From NCBI RefSeq assembly GCF_020782245.1, contig NZ_JAJGNP010000007.1, positions 1 to 64,000 of the forward strand: a stretch of DNA of 64,000 nucleotides, written 5' to 3'. This document shows, piece by piece, positions 26,810-34,505 of the stretch (positions within the stretch are counted from its first letter, which is position 1; each line of letters opens with the position of its first letter). The notes beneath the pieces are model-generated. The model had not been told where the DNA came from, made no database searches, and saw only the letters and a program-made list of their open reading frames with translations. Position numbers and translations under genes: made by a program. Source of the stretch: Sphingobium soli. GTDB taxonomy: Bacteria; Pseudomonadota; Alphaproteobacteria; Sphingomonadales; Sphingomonadaceae.

Positions 26810-28222
26810 TCAATCTTTCGCTGCTTCCGTGACGACCCAGTGCATCATCTTGTGCACGGGCCATCCCCCATCGTGCGGCAGGCCGCCGAATTTTCCGGTG
26901 TTGATGTTGCCGAGGCCGACGATGCGCTGGGCGCCCGCCGAGGCAAGCCCGTCGCGCACCTCGGCAATGCGGGAGGGGGGATAGACGCCGACCGACTGGG
27001 TCGCGACGGTGACATGCTGGATCGCGTCCGCAAGCCGATCGACGGTGACGACATTGACGAGCTTGCCGCCCGGATTGAACGACACCGGTTCGCTGGAGCG
27101 GATGACCATGCCCCGGCCGTCGGGCCGCCCGAACAGGCGATAGATGGGCTCCAGATTGCCCAGCATGTTCAGTTCCTTGATCAGCATGGCGGGCGGCAGC
27201 GGGCCGTCGGACCCCGCGCCATAGCGGATGTCCTGGCCCATCGCCTCCACCAGCGCTTCGCAATAGCGGTCGACCTGATCGTCCGATCCCTCGATGAACT
27301 GGAAGCGGGCGCAACTGCACGCATCCTGGTTGAAGGCGATGATGTCGGCCGCGCTTCTTTCGGCGACGGTCGCGAGGGGGACGCCGTCAAAGGCTTCGCG
27401 ACCGATCAGCGAGATGGACACCTTCGGATCGAAGGACATGATCTCGAAGCCCGGCGCGGCATATTGCATGGCATGGCGCACCGCCGCCTCGCCGCCCCAG
27501 ACGGCGAGCTTGTCGAAATATTGCGAGCGCAGGATGTGATTTTCGATGCTGGCATCGCCGCCGCGCCAGTAAGCGGCGGAAAAGGACCGCGTCACCGGAT
27601 GGTTGGGGCCGACATCCGCCATCGTCCGCAGCAGGGCGGTCGCCGTGAACATGTCGTTGGACGGCATTTTCAGCAGGTGGACGCCCTTGCTGATTGCCCC
27701 TCGGACGATCGTGACCGGCGGCACGATCGGGGCGTTGCCGGCCAGAATATGCACCATACGCGGCGGGAAGGCGCGGATGTCGAAGGCCGTGCCCTGAATG
27801 TCGCGTCGCGCCCATCCATCCAGCAGGTCAAGCGATCCCAGCGACTGTTCGGCCTCCGCCTCGACCGCGTCGCGGGTGAAGAACCAGGCGATGTCGCGGT
27901 AGCAATTCTCGAGAATGCGCGCGCCCAGGCTGTTACAGCGCAGATTATAGGCCGCGGCCTCCTGAAGATGGATATTCCGGTCGAAATCGAGCGCCTTGCC
28001 GACCTCGACGAGGAAATCCACGATCTCCGCAAGCTGCGTGTCGAAGGCGGGACCGGGCTGGCTGCGTTGCCAGATCAGCGAGTCCAGATCGATCGACGGG
28101 GTCATGACCGTCGAGCCGCTGGCCCGCGAACGATGCTCCACGGCGGCGTCGAGTTGAACCACACCCTTTATCACATGGGGAACGAGCAGCCGATCATTAT
28201 CAGCGATGATTTCATGCAGCAT
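26810..28222 (-). CDS. LuxC-family acyl-CoA/acyl-protein reductase, second copy
   Basis: A 470-residue paralogue of the protein at 22548. It shares HILAGNAPIVPPVTIVRGA, LLKMPSNDMFTATALL and FDPKVSISLIGREAFDG. The nucleophile region is NQDACSCARFQF with two cysteines; the first, near residue 302, aligns with Cys301 of the other copy. A strong aggagg on the minus strand fixes the start at 28222. It follows the LuxE-like gene by 16 bases. The low identity between the two copies outside these motifs points to different acyl substrates rather than recent duplication. Confidence 0.85.
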   Translation of the reverse strand: MLHEIIADNDRLLVPHVIKGVVQLDAAVEHRSRASGSTVMTPSIDLDSLIWQRSQPGPAFDTQLAEIVDFLVEVGKALDFDRNIHLQEAAAYNLRCNSLGARILENCYRDIAWFFTRDAVEAEAEQSLGSLDLLDGWARRDIQGTAFDIRAFPPRMVHILAGNAPIVPPVTIVRGAISKGVHLLKMPSNDMFTATALLRTMADVGPNHPVTRSFSAAYWRGGDASIENHILRSQYFDKLAVWGGEAAVRHAMQYAAPGFEIMSFDPKVSISLIGREAFDGVPLATVAERSAADIIAFNQDACSCARFQFIEGSDDQVDRYCEALVEAMGQDIRYGAGSDGPLPPAMLIKELNMLGNLEPIYRLFGRPDGRGMVIRSSEPVSFNPGGKLVNVVTVDRLADAIQHVTVATQSVGVYPPSRIAEVRDGLASAGAQRIVGLGNINTGKFGGLPHDGGWPVHKMMHWVVTEAAKD

Positions 28223-28238
28223 GTCTGCCTCCTGTCGT

Positions 28239-29615
28239 TCAGGCCGCGACCGGCTGGGGCGCGGTGATCGATCCGCGCACGTAGGAATCGATCGATCCGG
28301 CGCAACTAAGCTTGTCCTCGCCCGCCTCCAGATCGGCGTAGCGGGCGATGGCATGGACAACCGGCGTCTTCACGCCTTCCAGGCCGGAGCCGAATTCCAC
28401 CTGCACCTTGTCGCCGGAAATGATGCCGCCCCACCGGCCGTCCGCCAATATGTCGAAGAACGCCATGCGGCCTTCCACCCGGCCCGTATCCTTGGTCGTG
28501 CCCAGCAGCGTTTCGCCAGGCTTGTCGAGGATGAGGGGGATGATCCATGGCGGCACTGCATAGGATTCGGTCGGCTGGATCTTGGCGCAGAAGCCGCTCA
28601 TTTCGACCATGGCATAGGAACTGGTGATGCGGTCCGGCGTGACGCCGAAAAAGCCCATAATCTGTTCCTTATAGTCGGCTGGGACCGCTGCCCCCTTGGT
28701 GCCTCCGCCAAAGCTCATCAGCGTGTCGGGATGGAAATCGCCATCCTCGATCCCGCGTGCGCGCAGAGCCTGCACGATCTGCCAGGCGACGCCATACATG
28801 ACGCCGATATAGAGCGGGCGATCCCGGCGGCTGACAAGCAGGTCCATCCAGGCGTCGAACTCGCCGGCGCGCGCCTGCTGACGGGCCTCGATCTCCGCCT
28901 CGTAGGCGGCGATCTCACCGGGACCGACCTTGCCGGCCGCCAGCAGGCGGCGCAGCTGCGCGGGGCGCATGGCGTCGAAGGCGCGCATCGGACAGTCGCT
29001 CAGGCGATGAAATTCGCCGGGCGCGGCCCAGCGCGGGAAATGGACGTTGCAGAATTCGATCATCTTATGGGTGCCGCGCGGCGGCATCATGGTGAAGACC
29101 GAGCGGCCATGATCGGGGGCATAGGCCGGTGTCGACAGGTCGGCCGCGGCCAGACAGGCGGCGAGCGACAGGTCGCGGTCCTGCGTCGACTGATTTAGGA
29201 AAGAGGATTTGCCCGACGTCCCGCTCGACGCGAAGACATGGTGGCCCGCCGCCCTGGCGCGATCCAGCCATTCGTCGATGTCGCGCACGTCCGCAACGTC
29301 GATATTGTCGGTGGCATGGCTGCTCAGCGTACCGAGCCACATGTTCATATGCTTCCACTGGCCATTGTCGACGAACGCTTCGGGATAGCTCTTATAATTG
29401 GTGTGGGCGAACAGGAGCGGGACGAGATCGGCCAGGCTGTCGATCCTGCCGATGCCAGCTTCCTTCGCCCGCTTGTCGAGCACCCTGATCTGCTGGCGGC
29501 GCTCAGCGAAGCGCTCGCGCGCCGCTTCCAGTTGCAGGTCGGCCAGATTGTCCGGGGCGTTACGGAACGGATCGGGCGACCGGGCAAGGGCGATCAATTC
29601 GTCAACGGCGCTCAT
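28239..29615 (-). CDS. LuxE/PaaK-family acyl-protein synthetase-like ligase, second copy
   Basis: A 458-residue paralogue of the ligase at 21124. The adenylation loop is FASSGTSGKSSFLNQ near residue 130. Other shared segments are PLLFAHTNYKSYPE, LMSFGGGTKGAAVPADYKE and the late FFDILADGRWGGIISGD. It should adenylate a carboxylic acid and hand it to the LuxC-like partner. It is the first gene of the minus-strand operon and is divergent from the epoxide-hydrolase/methyltransferase operon across 219 bp, which suggests shared control. Confidence 0.82.
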   Translation of the reverse strand: MSAVDELIALARSPDPFRNAPDNLADLQLEAARERFAERRQQIRVLDKRAKEAGIGRIDSLADLVPLLFAHTNYKSYPEAFVDNGQWKHMNMWLGTLSSHATDNIDVADVRDIDEWLDRARAAGHHVFASSGTSGKSSFLNQSTQDRDLSLAACLAAADLSTPAYAPDHGRSVFTMMPPRGTHKMIEFCNVHFPRWAAPGEFHRLSDCPMRAFDAMRPAQLRRLLAAGKVGPGEIAAYEAEIEARQQARAGEFDAWMDLLVSRRDRPLYIGVMYGVAWQIVQALRARGIEDGDFHPDTLMSFGGGTKGAAVPADYKEQIMGFFGVTPDRITSSYAMVEMSGFCAKIQPTESYAVPPWIIPLILDKPGETLLGTTKDTGRVEGRMAFFDILADGRWGGIISGDKVQVEFGSGLEGVKTPVVHAIARYADLEAGEDKLSCAGSIDSYVRGSITAPQPVAA

Positions 29616-29834
29616 CAGTGAAAACTCCTCTCAGCTTTGCCGGGAAGTATAGGCGACGTCCGATATTTGGCCGCTCGATTCACTGTTATGGGGAGGACAT
29701 ACTATTCTCAGCATGACCTTTCCGCCCGATGGCGTGCCGAAGCCTCCATCAAAATCCAATGGCTATCTTTCGGCAGGGCAGAAGGGGGCCGCCTCGCGCC
29801 ATGATGCCCGCGCAACACAGGAGCAGGGGGTAAC
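29616..29834. promoter_or_regulatory. Divergent promoter region, LuxE-LuxC-AKR / LEH operons
   Basis: This gap separates two divergent operons. Shine-Dalgarno sites are aggagttttc (minus side) and gagcagggggtaac (plus side, before 29835). I found no strong palindrome or clear -35/-10 pair, and no small gene. Confidence 0.4.
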
Positions 29835-30209
29835 ATGCCCGGTCCACTGGACGAAGCATTGGCGTTTTTTCGGGAAAGCAGCGGCTCGCGCGACGACATG
29901 CTGTCCGCCATGGAGCGCCGGTTTACGGCGGATACGCGTTGGGAAAATGTCGGCGTGGCGACGACTGTCGGGATCGATCAGGCGAGGCAGTTCGTCGCGG
30001 GCTTTTTGGGCCGGATTCCTTTCGAACGCTGCGAGGTCGTGGTCCATCATGCGGCGGCCGCTGGCAACGTGGTCCTGACCGAGCGCAGCGATATTTTCTA
30101 CGGACCGGATGGGCAGGAAATGCTCTCGCTGCGGCTGATGGGTGCGCTGGAAATGGATGGGTCCCATATCGTCGCCTGGCGTGACTATTTCGACACAAGC
30201 GGCTTTTAA
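29835..30209 (+). CDS. Limonene-1,2-epoxide hydrolase (LEH)-fold protein
   Basis: A 124-residue NTF2-like protein of the LEH family. The catalytic triad of Rhodococcus LEH (Arg99-Asp101-Asp132) is reproduced in spacing: Arg84 and Asp86 in TERSDIF and Asp117 in AWRDYFD. RWENVG near residue 35 supplies the water-binding Asn. It should open an epoxide to a diol in one step, or may be a related isomerase. It opens the LEH, LLM, methyltransferase, SDR, LEH operon, with 12 bases to the next start. Confidence 0.82.
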   Translation: MPGPLDEALAFFRESSGSRDDMLSAMERRFTADTRWENVGVATTVGIDQARQFVAGFLGRIPFERCEVVVHHAAAAGNVVLTERSDIFYGPDGQEMLSLRLMGALEMDGSHIVAWRDYFDTSGF

Positions 30210-30221
30210 AGGGGGATGGGG

Positions 30222-31244
30222 ATGACCGATCGCAAGGCTGTCTGGGCGCAGATCGTCCCGATGCCGGGCGCCGATCTGTCGGCGCTGGCACAGAGCTACG
30301 AAGCGGCGGGCGTGGAAGGCGTGTGGGCGCCCCAGATGTTCGGCGCGCCCTTTACGACGCTGGCTACCGTCGCCCCGGCTACGCAGCGCATCAAGCTGGG
30401 GACCGGCATCGCGCTGGCGTTCGTGCGCAGTCCGCTGGAAACCGCCTGCAGCGCCATCGACCTGGACCTCATCAGCAACGGCCGGGTGGTGCTGGGACTG
30501 GGATCCAGCGCGCAGAGCCAGATCGAGGGATCGTTCGGCAGCGCCTATGGCAAGCCGCTCGCCCATATGCGTGAGATCGTGGGCATGATCCGCGCCATCG
30601 TCGCACGCGGGCATACGGGCGAACTCACCGAACTGGCGGGCGACTATCATCGTCTCGACCTTTCGCACTTCCGCCTGCTGCACAAGCCGGTGCGCGGCGA
30701 CATTCCCATCGTTCTGCCGGCGGTGTTTCAGAAGGCCTGCGCACAGGCGGCGGAAATCGCCGACGGGCTGCTCGGGCACCCACTGTGGAACGATGCCTGG
30801 ATCGAGCGGGAAGTGGCCGCTCAAATCAAGGCCGGGCTGGATCGGGCCAGGCGGGCGCGCAAGGACTTCTCGCTCAACATCTCGATATTCACGGCGATTT
30901 CGGATGACAGGCGCGAAGCGATCGAAGATTGTCGGGGGACCGTGGCCTATTACAGCCAGTCACCCCAATATCTGCGCTATTTCGAGGAAATCGGTTTCGG
31001 CCGCGAGGCATCGGCGATCCAGGCCGCCTTCGCGCAGGGCGACATGGCGGGTATGGCGGCGGCCTGCTCCGACGAAATGGTGGAGAGCATCGCCGTGGTT
31101 GGAACGGTTGATGAGGTGCGCAGCCGGGTTGCCCGGCGCGCCGCCCTGGCCGACGCGATTACGCCGGTGATCCCTCATTATGGCCTGTCGCCCGAAAAAA
31201 GCGCGATCTACACGCAGCGCATCGCGGAGACATTTTATGGCTGA
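30222..31244 (+). CDS. Luciferase-like (LLM) flavin-dependent monooxygenase/oxidoreductase
   Basis: A 340-residue TIM-barrel protein of the bacterial-luciferase superfamily, F420/FMN type. Key segments are GVEGVWAPQMFGAPFTTLA, RIKLGTGIALAFVRSPLETA and NGRVVLGLGSSAQSQIEG. It may use reduced FMN or F420 to oxygenate or reduce its substrate. It is a single-subunit enzyme and not a LuxA/LuxB pair. ggggg at 30211-30215 favours the ATG at 30222 over 30216. Its 3' end overlaps the methyltransferase start by eight bases. Confidence 0.87.
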   Translation: MTDRKAVWAQIVPMPGADLSALAQSYEAAGVEGVWAPQMFGAPFTTLATVAPATQRIKLGTGIALAFVRSPLETACSAIDLDLISNGRVVLGLGSSAQSQIEGSFGSAYGKPLAHMREIVGMIRAIVARGHTGELTELAGDYHRLDLSHFRLLHKPVRGDIPIVLPAVFQKACAQAAEIADGLLGHPLWNDAWIEREVAAQIKAGLDRARRARKDFSLNISIFTAISDDRREAIEDCRGTVAYYSQSPQYLRYFEEIGFGREASAIQAAFAQGDMAGMAAACSDEMVESIAVVGTVDEVRSRVARRAALADAITPVIPHYGLSPEKSAIYTQRIAETFYG

Positions 31245-32289
31245 TCCCGCCGCTGTCGCGGCCATGGCGGGGGACGGGCTCTACAACCGCCATTCGGGTC
31301 TGCAACAGGCCAATCTGCAATCCGCGCTTCCCCTGCTGGAGGCAGCGGCGCGGGCCATTGGGGACGGTTCTGTCGGTCCCGTCACCATTGTCGATTATGG
31401 CGCGTCGCAAGGACGCAATTCGATGGCGCCGATGGCGACAGCTATCGATCTGGTTCGCGCGCACGACGCGCAGCGGCCGGTGCAGGTCGTGCATACGGAT
31501 CTGCCCTCGAACGATTTCACCTCGCTGTTCGGCCTGCTGGACCGGGATCCGGCCAGCTATCTGAATGGCCGACAGGGCGTCTTTCCATCCGTGATCGGCC
31601 GATCCTATTTCGATGCGATATTGCCGCCCGGCAGCGTCGACCTGGGCTGGTCCTCCAACGCGCTGCACTGGATGAGCCGCAATCCGGTCGATGTCGCGGA
31701 TCATGGCTGGGCGATCTTCAGTCGGTCCGCGCAGGCGCGTGCCGCCGTCGAGGCCGTGCTGGCGGAGGATTGGCTGGCCTTCCTGAAGGCGCGCGCTGTC
31801 GAATTGCGGCCGGGAGGACGCCTGATCTGTCAGTTCATGGGCAGGGGACCCGACAGCCACGGCTTCGAATGGATGGCCGGAAATTTCTGGCAGTCGATCG
31901 TCGACATGGAAGGCGAAGGCCTGCTCAACGCCGAGGAGACGCTAAGGATGACGGCGCCCTCCGCGGGGCGTTCGCCCGATCAGATACAAGCGCCTTTCGA
32001 TGCCGGCCTGGTGCCCGAACTGGAACTGGAGCATCTCGCCGCGATCCCGTCCCCTGATCCCTATTGGGATGCTTATCAGCTATCCGGCGATGCGGCCGAA
32101 CTGGGGCGGCTGTGGGCAGCCATGATGGGTGCGGCCAACGGCCCCAACTTCCTGACGCGGGTCGATGCGTCCCGCGACCGGGACGCGTTGTTGGCCAGTC
32201 TGGTGCAGCGGGTCGCGACCCGTGTCGAGGCCGATCCTCAGCGCAGCCGTGCCTTTATCCTGATCCTGTCGATCCGGAAGACGGTTTGA
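31237..32289 (+). CDS. SABATH-family SAM-dependent carboxyl methyltransferase
   Basis: A 350-residue enzyme with the SABATH (Methyltransf_7) layout known best from plants. GDGLYNRHSGLQQANLQ at the N-terminus holds the Tyr/Ser/Gln site. VDYGASQGRNS forms the SAM loop, TDLPSNDFTSLF matches the plant DLPGNDFN motif, and WSSNALHWMS matches SS(Y/F)SLxWLS. Gln24 and Trp145 fall where Gln25 and Trp151 of Clarkia salicylate methyltransferase clamp the substrate carboxylate. It should make methyl esters of a small carboxylic acid. It is translationally coupled to the LLM gene. Confidence 0.88.
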   Translation: MADPAAVAAMAGDGLYNRHSGLQQANLQSALPLLEAAARAIGDGSVGPVTIVDYGASQGRNSMAPMATAIDLVRAHDAQRPVQVVHTDLPSNDFTSLFGLLDRDPASYLNGRQGVFPSVIGRSYFDAILPPGSVDLGWSSNALHWMSRNPVDVADHGWAIFSRSAQARAAVEAVLAEDWLAFLKARAVELRPGGRLICQFMGRGPDSHGFEWMAGNFWQSIVDMEGEGLLNAEETLRMTAPSAGRSPDQIQAPFDAGLVPELELEHLAAIPSPDPYWDAYQLSGDAAELGRLWAAMMGAANGPNFLTRVDASRDRDALLASLVQRVATRVEADPQRSRAFILILSIRKTV

Positions 32290-32360
32290 AGCGCGAAGGG
32301 CGCTTATCGAAGCGGCGGGATCGCCAAAGAGCCAATGAATCATAAGGGAGAGGACGCCAC

Positions 32361-33167
32361 ATGACCCGCCTTGCCGACAAAATCTGCATCATCACCGGCA
32401 GCGGGAGCGGCATCGGACGCGCCAGCGCGCTGATGTTCGCGCGGGAAGGCGCGACGGTGATCGTCGCGGACATTCGCGCCGAAGCCGCCGAGATGACCGC
32501 GCAGGCCGTTGTCGACGCCGGCGGATCGGCGCGTGCGATGACCGTCGATGTCGGCGAACAGGCCGATCTGGAGAAGATGGTCAGCCAGACGATCGCCGAC
32601 TTCGGCCGCATCGACGTGCTGTTCAACAATGCGCTATACGTCAATCAGGACCACGCCATGCGCGACATGGATTTCCTGGCCTTCGATCCCGACATCTTCC
32701 TCGCCAATCTGAGAGTGAATGTATTGGGCGCCGTTCTGGCGAGCAAGCTCGCCATTCCGCACATGCTGGAGCGCGGCGCAGGGTCGATCATCTCCACCTC
32801 ATCGGGCAGTTCCATGGGCGGGGATATCACAGCCTATAGCTATGGATCGTCCAAAGCTGCGCTCAACTGGTTCGTGCAGGCGATCGCCGCCACCTATGGC
32901 AAGCGGAGCATCCGCAGCAATGCGATCTTACCCGGTCCAACGCAGACGCCGGCAAAGATGCAATGGTCCACGCCCGAGATGGATCGGCTGTTTCTGGAGG
33001 TGCTCAACACGCCATTTATTGGCGAGCCGGAAGACATTGCCGCCATGGCGCTGTTCCTCGCGTCCGACGAATCCCGCTACGTCAACGGCATGTTGTATCC
33101 GGTGGATGGCGGTCAGAGCTGCACCGTGCCGTTCATCAGCGTCACGCGGGCCTTGTCCCCCGGATGA
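32361..33167 (+). CDS. Short-chain dehydrogenase/reductase
   Basis: A 268-residue classical SDR with TGSGSGIGRASALMF, VLFNNALYVN in place of NNAG, and STSSGSSMGG followed by YSYGSSKAALNWF as the Ser-Tyr-Lys site. It ends in the usual DESRYVNGMLYPVDGGQS. It probably uses NAD(H) on a secondary alcohol or ketone, for instance the diol or ketone made by its operon neighbours. It lies about 70 bp after the methyltransferase and 40 bp before the second LEH-fold gene. Confidence 0.9.
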   Translation: MTRLADKICIITGSGSGIGRASALMFAREGATVIVADIRAEAAEMTAQAVVDAGGSARAMTVDVGEQADLEKMVSQTIADFGRIDVLFNNALYVNQDHAMRDMDFLAFDPDIFLANLRVNVLGAVLASKLAIPHMLERGAGSIISTSSGSSMGGDITAYSYGSSKAALNWFVQAIAATYGKRSIRSNAILPGPTQTPAKMQWSTPEMDRLFLEVLNTPFIGEPEDIAAMALFLASDESRYVNGMLYPVDGGQSCTVPFISVTRALSPG

Positions 33168-33210
33168 ACGGCAAAATAAGGCAGGATGAAATCAGAAAAA
33201 GGAGAGGATG

Positions 33211-33648
33211 ATGAGCGTGGAACTGGAACGGAAGGTCGGGGAATTTTGCGATGCCTGGGGCGACGGCAGCGATGCCAGCAGGCCCGATGTCGAGAAGATC
33301 CTGTCGATGATGGCGGAGGACGCCGAATGGCAGCTCTGGGTTCCCGGCGGTCCCGTGGTGAAGGGCAAGACGGCATTGCGCGCTGAGATCGAGCGGCAAA
33401 TGGCCTTCGCCACGAACAACAAGTGCAATGAGGTGAACATCCTCTCCAACGACCGGATGGTGATGCAGGAGCGGTCGGATACCGCCATCATCATGGGACG
33501 GCCCTGTCCGCACCAGATGGTCGCCATCTATGAGTTTGACGACGCCGGGCTGATTTCGCGTTGGCGCGAATATCTCGATATGGCTGACCTCACGCGCAAG
33601 ATGGGCATTGACGAAGCCGCGGCAGGCGGGACGGAAGTGCCGGTCTGA
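33211..33648 (+). CDS. Second LEH/SnoaL-fold protein with altered active site
   Basis: A 145-residue NTF2-like protein. QERSDT supplies Arg88 and Asp90 of the LEH triad. The third acid falls in SRWREYLDM, where Glu120 replaces the usual Asp (WRDY in the first copy). The Asn seen in RWEN of the first copy has no clear counterpart here. It may therefore be an epoxide hydrolase with changed chemistry, or an isomerase/cyclase. ggagagg at 33201-33207 favours the start at 33211. It closes the operon, five bases from the convergent COX4-like gene. Confidence 0.72.
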   Translation: MSVELERKVGEFCDAWGDGSDASRPDVEKILSMMAEDAEWQLWVPGGPVVKGKTALRAEIERQMAFATNNKCNEVNILSNDRMVMQERSDTAIIMGRPCPHQMVAIYEFDDAGLISRWREYLDMADLTRKMGIDEAAAGGTEVPV

Positions 33649-33653
33649 TCGCG

Positions 33654-33911
33654 TCAGGTGCGGAACAGGGCGATCAGGACCAGGCAGGTCAGGATCGCCC
33701 AGCTCTGGAATCCCCAGAGCAGCCAGCGCGGCGCGTGCCGCAACTCCATGAACTCGCGGCCGACGAGCAGAACTTTCGTGAAGGCGATGACGAGGATCAC
33801 GGAGCGAAGCAGAAAGGCATTGCCCAACGCCATCGTTTCGAATGACAGAAAGGTTGCGGCGATCAGCATCGCCCAGACCCATGTGATGCGGCTACGCCAG
33901 ATCATGGCCAT
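33654..33911 (-). CDS. COX4-like small membrane protein (prokaryotic cytochrome oxidase subunit IV family)
   Basis: An 85-residue protein with three hydrophobic helices. WVWAMLIAATFLSF opens it, SVILVIAFTKVLLVGREFMELRHAP in the middle is the hallmark of the COX4_pro/NorF group, and the last helix is WAILTCLVLIALF. It lies 12 bp after the COX3-like gene, the same order as norE-norF in denitrifiers. No subunit I or II is near. It may stabilise or couple electrons to a membrane partner; the real role is unknown. Confidence 0.75.
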   Translation of the reverse strand: MAMIWRSRITWVWAMLIAATFLSFETMALGNAFLLRSVILVIAFTKVLLVGREFMELRHAPRWLLWGFQSWAILTCLVLIALFRT

Positions 33912-33923
33912 GAAACAGCTTTC

Positions 33924-34505
33924 CTAGAGCAGGTAGAGGAGCGCGAAGAGGATGATCCAGAGCAGGTCCACCAGATGCCAGAAGGCGCCGCTTCCCTCGA
34001 TCAGGGCGACGCCCCCCTGCCTCCGGCCGGCCCGGTCGAAGCGCGACAAGGTGAAGCACAGCACGCCTAGCCCGATCAGCACATGCACCAGATGGATGCC
34101 GGTAAACATATAATAATAAATCGAAAAACTGTTGCTGTTGAGCGTGAAGCCTTGCGCGATCTTGGCCGAATATTCGAACGCCTTGACGATGACGAAGCCG
34201 CTGCCGAGCAGGATCGCGCCTAGCAGCAACCGGCGCGCCCTGTCGTCGCCCCGGCGGACCGCCGCGACGGCCTGCGCGACGAACAGGCTGCTGGTCAGCA
34301 GCAGCAGCGTGTTGAGCAGGCCAAGGCGCCGGTCGAGCAGCGCCTGCGCACTTTCGAATAGCGCCAGTTCCTGCTGCCGGGCGAGCGCATAGGTGACGAA
34401 GAAGACGGCAAAGACGATGAGGTCGCCGCCGATGAACACCCATACGCCTTCCTCGCCCGGCACATGGCCGCGCGGAGACGAGGCAACCGCTTGCGACGCC
34501 GCCAT
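33924..34505 (-). CDS. COX3-like membrane protein (cytochrome c oxidase subunit III / NorE type)
   Basis: A 193-residue protein with five predicted helices. It contains EGVWVFIGGDLIVFAVFF near the start, KAFEYSAKIAQGFTLNSNSF, YYYMFTGIHLVHVLIGLG (the conserved subunit III GxHxxHV region) and FWHLVDLLWIILFALLYLL at the end. This fits heme-copper oxidase subunit III or NorE. The start at 34503-34505 overlaps the stop of the upstream six-helix protein. It travels with a COX4-like gene but with no catalytic oxidase, so it may serve an accessory electron-transfer role for the local oxygenases. Confidence 0.83.
   Translation of the reverse strand: MAASQAVASSPRGHVPGEEGVWVFIGGDLIVFAVFFVTYALARQQELALFESAQALLDRRLGLLNTLLLLTSSLFVAQAVAAVRRGDDRARRLLLGAILLGSGFVIVKAFEYSAKIAQGFTLNSNSFSIYYYMFTGIHLVHVLIGLGVLCFTLSRFDRAGRRQGGVALIEGSGAFWHLVDLLWIILFALLYLL

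Noticed and set aside
30222..31244. Luciferase-like gene beside LuxC/LuxE genes as evidence for bioluminescence
   Set aside because: The protein is a single-subunit LLM oxidoreductase, not LuxA/LuxB, and LuxD is absent. Association of LuxC/LuxE with it does not imply light emission.
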